Both the position numbers and the translations under genes were made by a program. Shown in pieces: positions 8,801 through 16,734 of a stretch of 27,600 nt of DNA. The notes below the pieces were generated by a model. It did not search any database, was not told where the DNA came from, and saw only the letters and a program-made list of their open reading frames with translations. This DNA is from 40CM-2-70-7 sp035505915. Its GTDB lineage: Bacteria; Gemmatimonadota; Gemmatimonadetes; Gemmatimonadales; GWC2-71-9. Location: assembly GCA_035505915.1 (NCBI GenBank), contig DATJQI010000081.1, forward strand, positions 1-27,600. The letters run 5' to 3'. The first letter of the stretch is position 1, and the number at the start of each line of letters is the position of its first letter.

Positions 8801-11485
8801 CACGTGACCAAGCCGACGCTCACGAACGGATATGGCTACCCGGGCTATGGCCTGGTCGGGTTCCACCAGCAGTTCGTGAACGCGGGGTACGTCGCTATTC
8901 CGTACGCGCGCCCCGACAGCTTCTGGGTGGTCCTGTCGCACACCCGGAAAGGCGTGGTCTCGGGTCCCGATTCGGTGGTCATCCCGAAGGGCCAGACCTC
9001 GGGCTACTTCAACATCGCAGGCGACACGCTCAATGGGGTCGACACGGTGACCATCACGCGCGCCACGGGATACGTCGTGGCCGCGGCGCCGAACTTCGTG
9101 TACACGGTCGACTCGCTGCACGTGCGCGCCTACGTCAATCAGTCCACTCTGTACACCATCTCGCAGCCGACCACGATCTACGCGGCGGTCTACGAGGCCT
9201 CGACGGGCCAGAGCCGCAACCTGATCGCGCCTCTGCCGGTCACCATCAGCCTGAGCCGCCCCAACGTCGTGACCCTCGACTCGGCGACCATCACGATTCC
9301 CGCGGGCTCTTACTACTCGGCCAACGACACCATGCGGGTGGCGGGAGGCGTGGCGGCGCCCGATTCCACTCGAATCCTGACGACGTCGGCGGCGCCGTCG
9401 CAGCCCGACTCCGTGAACCTGATCCACGTTCTCGCCACGCCGCTGAACATTTCGCTGTCGCCGAGCTACGTGGGCCGCGGCCTCAAGTCCTACGGCAACT
9501 ACGTCTACCTGCCGGCGGCGGCGCCCAACACGCTCTCGGTGGCGCTGGCGCGGACCGTGCCCGGCAAGGACACGCTGCTCCCGCTCTCCGTGACCATCCC
9601 GAAGGGCCAGACCTCCAGCTCTCAGTTCCAGATTTGGGGCAAGGACTCGACCACCTCCGACACCATCACGGCGACGGCGACCGGCTTCGTGACCGGGAAG
9701 GCGACCGTGTTCCTGACCCGGGACACGCTCCGGATGAGCAAGCCGGGGGCGAGCCAGATCACGACGGCGCCGCCGTACCGCCTGTACACGTACCTCTACA
9801 ACGCGGTCGGGTACAACGAGAATCCGTGGGCCCCGGTCTCGATCACGTTCACGTCGTCGAATCCGACGGTCATCACGATCGACTCGGGCGCGACGCTGCC
9901 GAACCCGACCCTCGACACGATGACGGCGCTGGTCGATACCGCCCATTCGTACGGCGTGATCCGCATCAATTTCGTCGGCCCGGGCACGGCCTACGTGAAG
10001 GCGACCGCGCCGGGGTTCGGAGCCGACTCGTTCGCCGTCACGGTGACGGGTCCGACCTTGAGCCTCTCGTCTTCGACCATCACGGTGGGCACGCAGCAGT
10101 TCATCGTGGAGTACGCGACGGTCCAGAATCCGCCCGCGTCCCCCGTGACGGTGACCCTCCAGCGGTCCGACTCCACGGCGCTGCCCGGCAGCCAGGTGTT
10201 CACGTTCAGCCCGGCCACGGTGACCATCGCGGCGGGCCAGTACCAGTCGAACGCCGACACCCTGGTGGGCGCGAACATCGGCGTGGCCCAGCTGATCGCC
10301 CGGGCGACCGGGTACGGGGCGGGAACCGCCACCATCCAGGTGGGCAAGCCCCAGATCTCGGCGCCGACCCAGGTCAACCTGTGGGCGGGAGCGACCGCGT
10401 ACCAGACCTCGGCGTATACGCTGGACCAGGCCGGCTCGTACCGGCAGGTGGCGCAGGCCACGCCGGTGACCGCGACCATCACCGACCCGACGGTGGCGAG
10501 CGTCGACTCGGCTCAGCGGACCGTGCCCTTCGGCGGGAACAGCACGAGCGCGTACCGGTTCCTGCCGCTCAAGAAGGGCGCGGTGCAGGCCATCTTCTCG
10601 GCGACCGGCTACAAGTCCGATACCATGGTGATCGTCGTCGACACGGGCACCCTGTCCACCTACGGGCCGGGCGTCTTGGGTGTGGGCCAGACCTTCCCGA
10701 GCACCGTGAGCATTCCCTACACCACCGTCGCGCCCGTGACGGTGACGCTCCAGTCGTCGAACCCCTCGGCGCTGACGGTGCCCGCCTCGGTGGTCATTCC
10801 GGCCAACCAGAGCAGCGTCAATTACACGATGACCGCGGTGGGCCTGGGCTCCGCCACGGTGACGGCCTCGGCGCCGGGCGTGGAGCACCCCTCCACGCCG
10901 GTCGGGGTGGTGGTGAGCACGCCGCATCTCGTGGTGTCGACCGGGGGCTCCGCCAACGCCGGCCAGCAGGACTTCTTCACCGTATACGCGGAAGACTCGA
11001 TCGGCGGAGCCCATGCCGTGGCGGCGCCGGTGACCGTACACCTGAGCGCGAGCCCCGCCGGCCACTCGATCTTCGCGGCGGACTCCGTGATCATCGGGGC
11101 CGGCAATTCGTCGGTGAGCAGTACGGTGACCTTCGACACGGCGACGGGCTTCACGATCACGGCGAGCGCCACGGGATACGCGAGCGGGACGTCCGGGGCC
11201 ATCACGGTGTCGGGGGTCGAGATCAAGGTGGGGGTGGCAAACGGACTGACCTTCACGCCGGGCACCGACACCGTGGCCGTGAATCACTACGCCACGTGGG
11301 TCTGGGACTCGACGAACACGAACAGCCACGGCGTCCATTGGTTGACGGCCCCGGGCTCGCTGCCGGGCGACTCGCCGACGCAGTCGAGCGGGAGCTACCA
11401 GGTTTACTTCACGACGCCGGGGACCTACACCTACCAATGCACGGTGCATGGCGCGGCGATGCAGGGCACCATCGTGGTGCAGTAG
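5840..11485 (+). CDS. Giant Ig-repeat lipoprotein (1881 aa) with C-terminal cupredoxin domain
   Basis: GTG start at 5840 (AGAGG just upstream). The signal peptide ends at C20 ('LVIVTC'), a lipobox with Thr at -1. Residues ~21-235 are a head domain shared with the next gene. Then come an invasin/BIG1-like domain (~237-332), three BIG2-type domains (~335-413, ~420-505, ~512-597), and about twelve ~100-residue beta modules (~598-1790). The modules alternate between a type with 'VxIPKGQTS'-like strands and 'GYGxGxVGxGQ' starts and a type with 'VYxEDSxG' and 'VSAPVxV' strands. Residues ~1792-1881 form a type-1 copper domain with ligands H1830, C1867, H1870 and M1874 (C-x2-H-x3-M). It is probably a long rod anchored in the outer membrane or surface. 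Function could be adhesion or a spacer presenting the copper site; the latter is inference. The paralogue follows 3 bp downstream. Confidence 0.85.
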   Translation: MRRFLRIGAGFLLALVIVTCTDKDVTGPRGHGVAALNLSAFQPEATPGSPQLPLDSLRISLLRIPGLTSAFDTVFSLHADTTDSLVVDLNVVLLESPEKFQLTIQAYGGGTVWYQASDTTIITSGETASPRLLATYVGPGAHATGVTMGPRDTTVTGGQAVALRVVVDSAGTPIANVPVGFSSGDTTKGKVTQPTLISGSFLGKNNIRDSVWLYVVTPTHLRDSTRIHIVPPPSQIVKISGDSQTVIVNVAAPAQLAVRVEDALNGGSPGVPVTWSVTQGAAGLAPASPVVSDTGGYARVTVTPSSLGTVKVQAAAAGLTGSPVTFTVNVLAGTVRQVIVAPKVDTIAKGATAQFTATLKDSLGNVITTVKPVWTSSNVAVATVDSTGLATALAGDSTYIVAAAGGYADTARLFVRAPAKVAVSPSDTVITAIGDSVHLTGVVLTNFGDTVKTGTVIRFASTAPGVVAVNAVTGEAQLIGAGNGVVQATDTVSKVTGTATLRGNQKVNGIVNQPPDSIEVGVNGQAQIIATAVDRNGHPIPGKTFGWVSRVPTIATVNQSGVVTGLAVGAKTYAVDTLVDSISVFRDSTLVSVVASPPPVLQWAFDTLAIGNGGNTTVTVSLNVPSAAGTVLQIVSGDTTRVKPTQTRIAVGTGGASASVTLQGLAATLTPVNVVAQDSAGIYKPDTLRVVVVSTLYFASVGQTTRNQDFYINQNETLNAQVFLSDPAPAGGLGVTFAFGKGYTAIAPTTVIIPQGQLAANVQFSGLTVGTDSVTPTSGAFAGKFSYLHVAKDTLVTGPPYPGTGVVGLGQWEQPTVSITYGMDHILPFTVAVTPSNLATVQTPDTFPLNTGGRSFQVIGTTLGSGTVTVSANNWLSGSLPLIVSTPKLGASGTTSIIAGAPASAGYWQVYTEDSLGYSHPVSAPVHVTAVSRDTTVVQVLIDTLTVPLNGGSNSVGSSLYAQPGAGGDSTYVVLSAAGYRSDSILVHVTKPTLTNGYGYPGYGLVGFHQQFVNAGYVAIPYARPDSFWVVLSHTRKGVVSGPDSVVIPKGQTSGYFNIAGDTLNGVDTVTITRATGYVVAAAPNFVYTVDSLHVRAYVNQSTLYTISQPTTIYAAVYEASTGQSRNLIAPLPVTISLSRPNVVTLDSATITIPAGSYYSANDTMRVAGGVAAPDSTRILTTSAAPSQPDSVNLIHVLATPLNISLSPSYVGRGLKSYGNYVYLPAAAPNTLSVALARTVPGKDTLLPLSVTIPKGQTSSSQFQIWGKDSTTSDTITATATGFVTGKATVFLTRDTLRMSKPGASQITTAPPYRLYTYLYNAVGYNENPWAPVSITFTSSNPTVITIDSGATLPNPTLDTMTALVDTAHSYGVIRINFVGPGTAYVKATAPGFGADSFAVTVTGPTLSLSSSTITVGTQQFIVEYATVQNPPASPVTVTLQRSDSTALPGSQVFTFSPATVTIAAGQYQSNADTLVGANIGVAQLIARATGYGAGTATIQVGKPQISAPTQVNLWAGATAYQTSAYTLDQAGSYRQVAQATPVTATITDPTVASVDSAQRTVPFGGNSTSAYRFLPLKKGAVQAIFSATGYKSDTMVIVVDTGTLSTYGPGVLGVGQTFPSTVSIPYTTVAPVTVTLQSSNPSALTVPASVVIPANQSSVNYTMTAVGLGSATVTASAPGVEHPSTPVGVVVSTPHLVVSTGGSANAGQQDFFTVYAEDSIGGAHAVAAPVTVHLSASPAGHSIFAADSVIIGAGNSSVSSTVTFDTATGFTITASATGYASGTSGAITVSGVEIKVGVANGLTFTPGTDTVAVNHYATWVWDSTNTNSHGVHWLTAPGSLPGDSPTQSSGSYQVYFTTPGTYTYQCTVHGAAMQGTIVVQ

Positions 11486-11488
11486 CGG

Positions 11489-13822
11489 ATGCCTCGATCG
11501 CTGAAGATTGTGGGCGGGGCCTTGCTGGTCGCCGCGCTCGTCACCTGCACCGACCGGGACCTCTCGGGGCCTCGGTACTTCGCCAAGGTCGGGCTCGACC
11601 TCAAGGCCTTCCGGTCCCCCACGGGAGGCGGCCAGGCTCCGATTCCGGTCGACTCGATCAGCGTGTCCCTCAGCGAGATCGGCGGCTCCGACCAGCTCGA
11701 CACCGCCGTCGGGCTCGGCGGGATTCCCGTGACCGCCGACTCCCTGGCGCTCGCCCTGAACGTCGGGCTCAAGAAGGCGAGTGAGAGCTTCGCGCTGAGC
11801 GTGATCGTGAAGGGGGCGGGGTACACCTGGTACGTGGCCACGGACACGGTCACCCTCGTTCCGGGCCGGAATCTCCCCCCGCCGGTGACGGCGGTCTTCG
11901 TGGGACCCGGAAAGAACGCCGGCGCGCTGTATATCGGACCCCAGGATACCACCGTGGTGCCGGGGTTGCCGGTGTCGCTCTACGCGAGCGTGGGCGACTC
12001 CTTCGAGGGGACCCTCACCGGCGTGCCGGTGGGCTTCCGGCTGCAGAACCCCGCCCTGGGCACCATCACGTACCCGACGTACCTGACTCCCATCCTGGTC
12101 CCGACGAACCCGGGGACCACCGTCGACACGACCTGGCTGATCGGAGAGACGCCGAATCACATCGTCGATTCGACCCAGCTCTACATCGCCCCGCGGACCG
12201 GCGGGGGCGCCCCGGCGCGGATCTTCGTGGCGTCCGGTGACGCACAGGTCGACACGCCCAAGGCGGTCCTGCCCGTGCCGCTGACCGCCCTGGTGACGGA
12301 CGTGAACGGGATCCCGGCGGGGCTGGCCCGGGTCGCCTGGTCGCGGATCGGGGCGGGCTTTTTCGTGAGCGGCGACACCACCGTGGCCGACTCCTTCGGG
12401 TTCGCGCGGCAGACCTACCAGCTGGGCACCGGGCTGGGAACCGACAGCATCACGGCGTCGATCGTGGGGATCTTCGCCGGGCCGCCGCCGTCCGTGACCT
12501 TCACGGCGACCGCCGATACCGGACTGGCCCTCGCCTTCGATACGACCGCCTACCTCCTGGGCAAGTCGCAGACCACGTACCTGATCGAGGTCCACACCAA
12601 GATTCCGGTGTCCCAGAACTTGGCGGTGCAGATCACGCGCTCGGATTCCACGGCGCCCGCGGCCGCGCAGATCTTCGGCATCGTGGGTACGAGCGTGACC
12701 GTCTACGCGGGCACCCAGTACGGCTGCTGCATCCAGATCACCGGCAACAACCTGGGTTCGGCCAACCTGATCGCCCACGCGGCGGGCTACCAGAACGCGG
12801 CGGCGAGCGTGATCATCACGACGCCGCAGCTCATCGTCGACTCGAGCCTGGTGACCTACGACGGGGCCCTGTCCGTACCGGCGCTCATCGAGCTCGCCGA
12901 TTCGACGGGAGCGATCCACTTCACGGCCAACGATCTCGTGATCCGCGACTCGGCGTCCGACTCGACGATCGCGATCGGCGACTCCGCTTCCTACACCATT
13001 CCGGCGGGCAACTTCTACACGCTGGCGAACATCGGCGGCATCAAGCCGGGAAACACCGCGATCACCTACCGGGCGCCCGGGTATCCCCCGGCGACCACCC
13101 AGGTCGAGGTGGACACGGCGTTCCTGTTCGTCTACGCGGGCGACGGGTACGCGGCGGGCCGGGGCCAGACGACGACCGACAACTACATGTACTTCCCGGC
13201 GAACGTCCGGTCTCCGGTGGTGGTCAGCCTGTCGAGCTCCGATCCAACCGTGTTCACGGTGCCGGCGACGGTGACCATACTGCCCGACTCTTACTTCGTG
13301 TATTTCCCGATCACCGGCGTGGGGCTCGGGTCCGCCAACCTGACCGTCCGGGTGCCCGGCGGGTTCGTCTCGGATTCCGTCCAGACCCTGAGCGTGAACA
13401 CCCCGCAGCTCCAGCCGGTGGTGGCCGGGTCGGTTGCGCGCGGCGTGAAGACAGAGGTGTACGTCTATACCGAGGACACGCTCGGGTATCGGTCGGGCAA
13501 CGCGACCGCGCCCGTCGCGGTCACCCTGTCCACGACGGACCCGAATGCCGTGTGGGATTCGACGCACATCACGATCTCAGCGGGGACGGACGTCGATTCG
13601 GTGGGGGTGACCTTCAACAGCACCGGACAGTTCGCCGTCACCGCGGCTGCTGCCGGGTACACGACGGGGAGCACGATTACCAATGCCGCCGCTCCGCCGG
13701 TGGGCGTGGCGGCGGTCCGGACGACGGGCCGTCCGATCAAGATCGTGCCGATGTATCCGGATTCGTTGCGGCGGAAGGTCAGCCCGCGGGTCCGGCCCAA
13801 GCCGGCCCCGCCCAGACGGTGA
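11489..13822 (+). CDS. Ig-repeat lipoprotein (777 aa), short paralogue of the preceding gene
   Basis: The signal peptide ends at C20 ('AALVTC'), the same position and Thr(-1) lipobox as the upstream giant. The head domain (~21-240) aligns along its length with that protein: 'CTDRDLSGPR' against 'CTDKDVTGPR', 'TWYVATDTVTL' against 'VWYQASDTTII', 'VGPGKNAGALYIGPQDTTV' against 'GPGAHATGVTMGPRDTTV', and 'GVPVGF' in both. A BIG1-like domain and four of the alternating ~100-residue modules follow (~350-740). The BIG2 domains and the cupredoxin are missing. The chain instead ends in a basic tail, 'RRKVSPRVRPKPAPPRR'. C413-C414 is a vicinal pair in an otherwise cysteine-free mature chain. The gap of 3 bp to the giant and the lack of its own ribosome-binding site suggest translational coupling. 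It probably arose by duplication with loss or gain of modules. Confidence 0.85.
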   Translation: MPRSLKIVGGALLVAALVTCTDRDLSGPRYFAKVGLDLKAFRSPTGGGQAPIPVDSISVSLSEIGGSDQLDTAVGLGGIPVTADSLALALNVGLKKASESFALSVIVKGAGYTWYVATDTVTLVPGRNLPPPVTAVFVGPGKNAGALYIGPQDTTVVPGLPVSLYASVGDSFEGTLTGVPVGFRLQNPALGTITYPTYLTPILVPTNPGTTVDTTWLIGETPNHIVDSTQLYIAPRTGGGAPARIFVASGDAQVDTPKAVLPVPLTALVTDVNGIPAGLARVAWSRIGAGFFVSGDTTVADSFGFARQTYQLGTGLGTDSITASIVGIFAGPPPSVTFTATADTGLALAFDTTAYLLGKSQTTYLIEVHTKIPVSQNLAVQITRSDSTAPAAAQIFGIVGTSVTVYAGTQYGCCIQITGNNLGSANLIAHAAGYQNAAASVIITTPQLIVDSSLVTYDGALSVPALIELADSTGAIHFTANDLVIRDSASDSTIAIGDSASYTIPAGNFYTLANIGGIKPGNTAITYRAPGYPPATTQVEVDTAFLFVYAGDGYAAGRGQTTTDNYMYFPANVRSPVVVSLSSSDPTVFTVPATVTILPDSYFVYFPITGVGLGSANLTVRVPGGFVSDSVQTLSVNTPQLQPVVAGSVARGVKTEVYVYTEDTLGYRSGNATAPVAVTLSTTDPNAVWDSTHITISAGTDVDSVGVTFNSTGQFAVTAAAAGYTTGSTITNAAAPPVGVAAVRTTGRPIKIVPMYPDSLRRKVSPRVRPKPAPPRR

Positions 13823-13826
13823 GAAC

Positions 13827-15527
13827 CTAGACCCGGAAGCCCTTCATCAGGGAGCGCAGCTTCTCGGCGGCCTGCAGGAGACCGCCTGACGCCGCGGCCA
13901 TCTCCTCCGTCGAGGCGCCCTGCTCCTCCGCGGCGGCACTGACCTCCTGAGCCCCCGCGGCGTGATTCACGGAGCGCGCCGCAACCTGATGGGCCCGCTC
14001 GCCCAGCCGATCCGTGACGTCCCGGTTCTCTCCCGCCGCTTCCCGCACCCGCGCCGCCGCCCGCTCCACTTCTTCCACCGCCGCCACGATCTCCGCCAGG
14101 CCGGTCGCCGCGCCCCGGGCCGTGGTTTCGATGCCGTGCACCTTGGTCTGGCCGGTGGCCATCGTCGCGGTCACTTCGTCCACGCGCTTCCGGATGGCCG
14201 TGGTGGTCTGGGCCACGTCCTCCGCGGCGCGGGCCGACTCGTCGGCCAGCTGGCGGACTTCCTGCGCCACCACCGCGAACCCGCGGCCGTGCTCGCCGGC
14301 GCGCGCGGCCTCGATGGCGGCGTTCAGGGCCAGCAGGTTGGTCTGGGACGAGATCCGCTTGATGAGCTCCACGAAGTCGTCGATCGCGGCGCTCTGCTGC
14401 GCCAGGGCGGTGACCTGGCCGGACGTCGTCTGCACCACCTCCCGGACTTCGAGCAGGGCCGAGGAGGCCGCGAGGACGTCGTGGCGGTGGCGGTCGGCGA
14501 CGGCGCGGATGTCCTCCCCCAGCTTGGTCACCCGCTGGGCCGCCTCCGCGATCTCCACCGCGGCGCCCCGCAGCTGCGAGAGCCCGGCGCCGACGTCGTT
14601 CAGCTCGTTTCGCTGCTTCTCCGCGCCGGACGAGATGTCGACCATCGCGGTGGACACCTCGGCGCTCGACGCCGCGAGCTCCTGGCTCACCGCCGAGAGG
14701 TCCCCGGCCGAGGTGGCGATGCGGTCCGCTTCGCCGATGACCTCGGTCACGACGCCCCGCAGGCGCTCGCCCATGTCCCGGATCGCCGCCGCCAGCACCT
14801 CGAACTCGGTCGGCATCCTGCCGGTGGTGACGGGGCGGAGGTCACCCGCCCCGAAGCGCTCGGCCGCCGTGGCGAGGCGCCGCAGGGGCGCCTCCACCGC
14901 GGTGAGCGTGCCCCAGGCCACCACCGAGGCGGAAGCCAGCGCCACGAGGAGCACGCCGGCGAGGAAGAACGTCATCTTGCGGGCCCGGTCGCCCAGGCGG
15001 TCGGCGGTCTCCCGGGCCCGCTCGTCCTGACGGGTTCCGAGCTCCCGCACCAGGAGCGTGAGCTGGTTGCCGGGGCCCCGCGCCTCGGCGGCCATCGCGG
15101 AGGCCTGCGGGATCCGGTTCAGGTCCCGCAGCGCGTGCGCCAGGGCGTACGTCACTTCGATCTGTGATTGGAGCTGCTCGAGCCGGTTGATGGACAGGCG
15201 ATCCTCGACGGTCAGCCCGCTGAGCTGCTCGATGGCCTTGGCCTCGTTATAGGCGCTGTCCGCGTTGGAGTGAAAGTCCGCGGCGGCGCCCAGAGACGGC
15301 TCGTTGAGGTACTGCTCCGCGGCCCGGATCTCGCCGAACACGGCGAGCATCAAGCCGGTGCCGGTCTCGTTGGACCGCTGGAGCTGGACCATCTCCCGCG
15401 CGATGGCGTCCCGCATGTTCCAGAGGGCGTAGCCGCCCACGCCCGCGGCGAGGAGCAGGAGCAGCACCAGGGAGCCGAAGCCCGCCAGAATGCGCCACCG
15501 GAGCGTCTCGAAGCCGCGGCGGTTCAT
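13827..15527 (-). CDS. Methyl-accepting chemotaxis protein
   Basis: 566 residues. TM1 ~13-36, a ~150-residue helical periplasmic region (~37-185), TM2 ~186-208, HAMP ~210-262, then the long cytoplasmic coiled coil. The hairpin tip that contacts CheA/CheW is clear at ~391-425: 'RISSQTNLLALNAAIEAARA', 'GEHGRGFAVVAQEVR'. The protein ends without a CheR-tethering pentapeptide. The ATG overlaps the stop of the upstream periplasmic binding protein gene by 4 bp (ATGA), so the receptor is made with it and may sense that protein in its ligand-bound state (inference). No che genes are in the window. It converges on the 777-aa gene with a 4-bp gap. Confidence 0.95.
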   Translation of the reverse strand: MNRRGFETLRWRILAGFGSLVLLLLLAAGVGGYALWNMRDAIAREMVQLQRSNETGTGLMLAVFGEIRAAEQYLNEPSLGAAADFHSNADSAYNEAKAIEQLSGLTVEDRLSINRLEQLQSQIEVTYALAHALRDLNRIPQASAMAAEARGPGNQLTLLVRELGTRQDERARETADRLGDRARKMTFFLAGVLLVALASASVVAWGTLTAVEAPLRRLATAAERFGAGDLRPVTTGRMPTEFEVLAAAIRDMGERLRGVVTEVIGEADRIATSAGDLSAVSQELAASSAEVSTAMVDISSGAEKQRNELNDVGAGLSQLRGAAVEIAEAAQRVTKLGEDIRAVADRHRHDVLAASSALLEVREVVQTTSGQVTALAQQSAAIDDFVELIKRISSQTNLLALNAAIEAARAGEHGRGFAVVAQEVRQLADESARAAEDVAQTTTAIRKRVDEVTATMATGQTKVHGIETTARGAATGLAEIVAAVEEVERAAARVREAAGENRDVTDRLGERAHQVAARSVNHAAGAQEVSAAAEEQGASTEEMAAASGGLLQAAEKLRSLMKGFRV

Positions 15528-16708
15528 TGGGTGCGGTCCAGCTCCAGGTGCCCGTGCCGCACCATGCCGATCACCACCGCCTTCGCGGGCACGTTGCCCA
15601 GCGAGTCGAACGCGATGGCGCCGGTGACACCGTCGAAGGCCGGGTGATCGCGCCCGACTCGGGCGAGATAGTCGCGGACGGCCTTCCGGTCCGGACCCGC
15701 CTCCTGGATGGCGCGGGCCAGCAGGTTCACCGCGTCGTAGGTCTCCGCGCCGGTGTCGTCGGGCCGGTCACCGTGGTAGGCGCGGGAATACGCGAGGACG
15801 AACGCGGCGTTGAGGGGGGAAGGCCGGTCCGCGAGGTACGACAGGGATATCCGGGTCCCCTCGGCCAGAGCGGTGTCCGCCTCGATGCCGGCCAAACCGT
15901 CGCCCCCGATCACGGGCACGCGGTCACCCATCCGCCGGAGGTCCTTGAGCACCAGCTGACCGCCCTCGGGGTCGGCGGCGACGAGCACGACGTCCACGCC
16001 CCCCGACCGCACCGCGCGGCTCAGGTACGGCTCCAGGGTCGGCGTCGTAGCGAAGAAGGGGTCCTCCGACACGACGGTCCCGCCGAGGTTCGTGAACTCC
16101 CGGACGAACGCTTCCCGCACGCCCCGGCCGTAGTCGTCGTTTTCGTAGAGGACCTGAACCCGTTCGGCGTGGAGGGCGCCGTGGGCGAACCGCGCCAGGG
16201 CCGGTCCGTGCGAGAGGTCGGTGGGGCAGGTCCGGAAGAAGTACGGGGACACGCCCGAGAGCTTGGGGCTCGACGCGGTCGGGGAGATCACGGGCACCGG
16301 GTTCCGGCCCGAGCCGTAGACGCCCACGGCGGCGAGGGTCACGCCGGAGGTGACGTGGCCGACGACGGCGACGACGTCCGGGTCGTCCACCAGCGTGTGG
16401 GCGATCCGCACCGCCACGTTGGGATCGCCGGAATCGGCCAGGAAGCGGATCTGGATCTGGCGGCCCCCGATGCCGCCCCGGGTGTTGATCTCCTGGGCCG
16501 CCAGCTCGGCCGCCTGTCGCATGCTGATACCGCTCGCCTCCTTGATGTCACCGGAGACGGCGATGGTGATGGGGCCACTCGAGTGGGCACATCCCGCGGT
16601 CCAGACGGCCGCACAGATGAGAAGCGCGTTCCGCAGGTGTCCTCCAGGCGGCCGGGGTGGGGGAGGGGGGGTCGCGGCAAGGTTAAGGCTCTGTAAGGGG
16701 TTCCGCAA
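15524..16708 (-). CDS. Periplasmic binding lipoprotein, branched-chain amino acid (LivJ/LivK) type
   Basis: 394 residues from a TTG at 16708. The lipobox is 'WTAGC' with C40. The mature part is a type-1 periplasmic binding fold: 'ITIAVSGDIKEASGISMRQA', 'AAQEINTRGGIGGRQIQIRF', 'DDPDVVAVVGHVTSGVTLAA', 'PVISPTASSPKL', 'YFFRTCPTDLSHGPALARFA', 'VLYENDDYGRGVREAF', 'GAETYDAVNLLARAI' and 'FDGVTGAIAFDSLGN'. The start is doubtful. TTG has no ribosome-binding site and gives a Pro-rich 24-residue extension before the signal peptide. A CTG at 16636 with GGAGG 4 nt upstream would give a normal lipoprotein signal. No permease or ATPase genes are nearby. The ATGA overlap with the chemoreceptor suggests sensing rather than transport. 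Confidence 0.88.
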   Translation of the reverse strand: MRNPLQSLNLAATPPPPPRPPGGHLRNALLICAAVWTAGCAHSSGPITIAVSGDIKEASGISMRQAAELAAQEINTRGGIGGRQIQIRFLADSGDPNVAVRIAHTLVDDPDVVAVVGHVTSGVTLAAVGVYGSGRNPVPVISPTASSPKLSGVSPYFFRTCPTDLSHGPALARFAHGALHAERVQVLYENDDYGRGVREAFVREFTNLGGTVVSEDPFFATTPTLEPYLSRAVRSGGVDVVLVAADPEGGQLVLKDLRRMGDRVPVIGGDGLAGIEADTALAEGTRISLSYLADRPSPLNAAFVLAYSRAYHGDRPDDTGAETYDAVNLLARAIQEAGPDRKAVRDYLARVGRDHPAFDGVTGAIAFDSLGNVPAKAVVIGMVRHGHLELDRTQ

Positions 16709-16720
16709 TGCCGGGAGGGG

Positions 16721-16726
16721 GATAAT
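16721..16726 (+). promoter_or_regulatory. -10 element GATAAT, possibly giving a leaderless mRNA
   Basis: GATAAT lies 8 nt before the GTG at 16735, so a normal start point would fall within 0-2 nt of the start codon. No good -35 is visible. A GGGAGGGGG run at 16713-16721 is 13 nt from GTG, too far for an ideal ribosome-binding site. Confidence 0.4.
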
Positions 16727-16734
16727 TTGAACCC

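Noticed and set aside
6661..11784. A very long second plus-strand open frame (about 1,700 codons) overlapping the giant Ig gene
   Set aside because: Its product is a compositional Arg/Gly/His/Asp shadow with no domain; the Ig-repeat frame carries a signal peptide, clear repeats and a copper domain. Long shadow frames are expected at this GC content.
8633..13567. A ~1,640-codon minus-strand open frame antisense to both Ig genes
   Set aside because: Arg/His/Gly-rich shadow without motifs, crossing the boundary between two real genes, with no promoter or ribosome-binding site seen.
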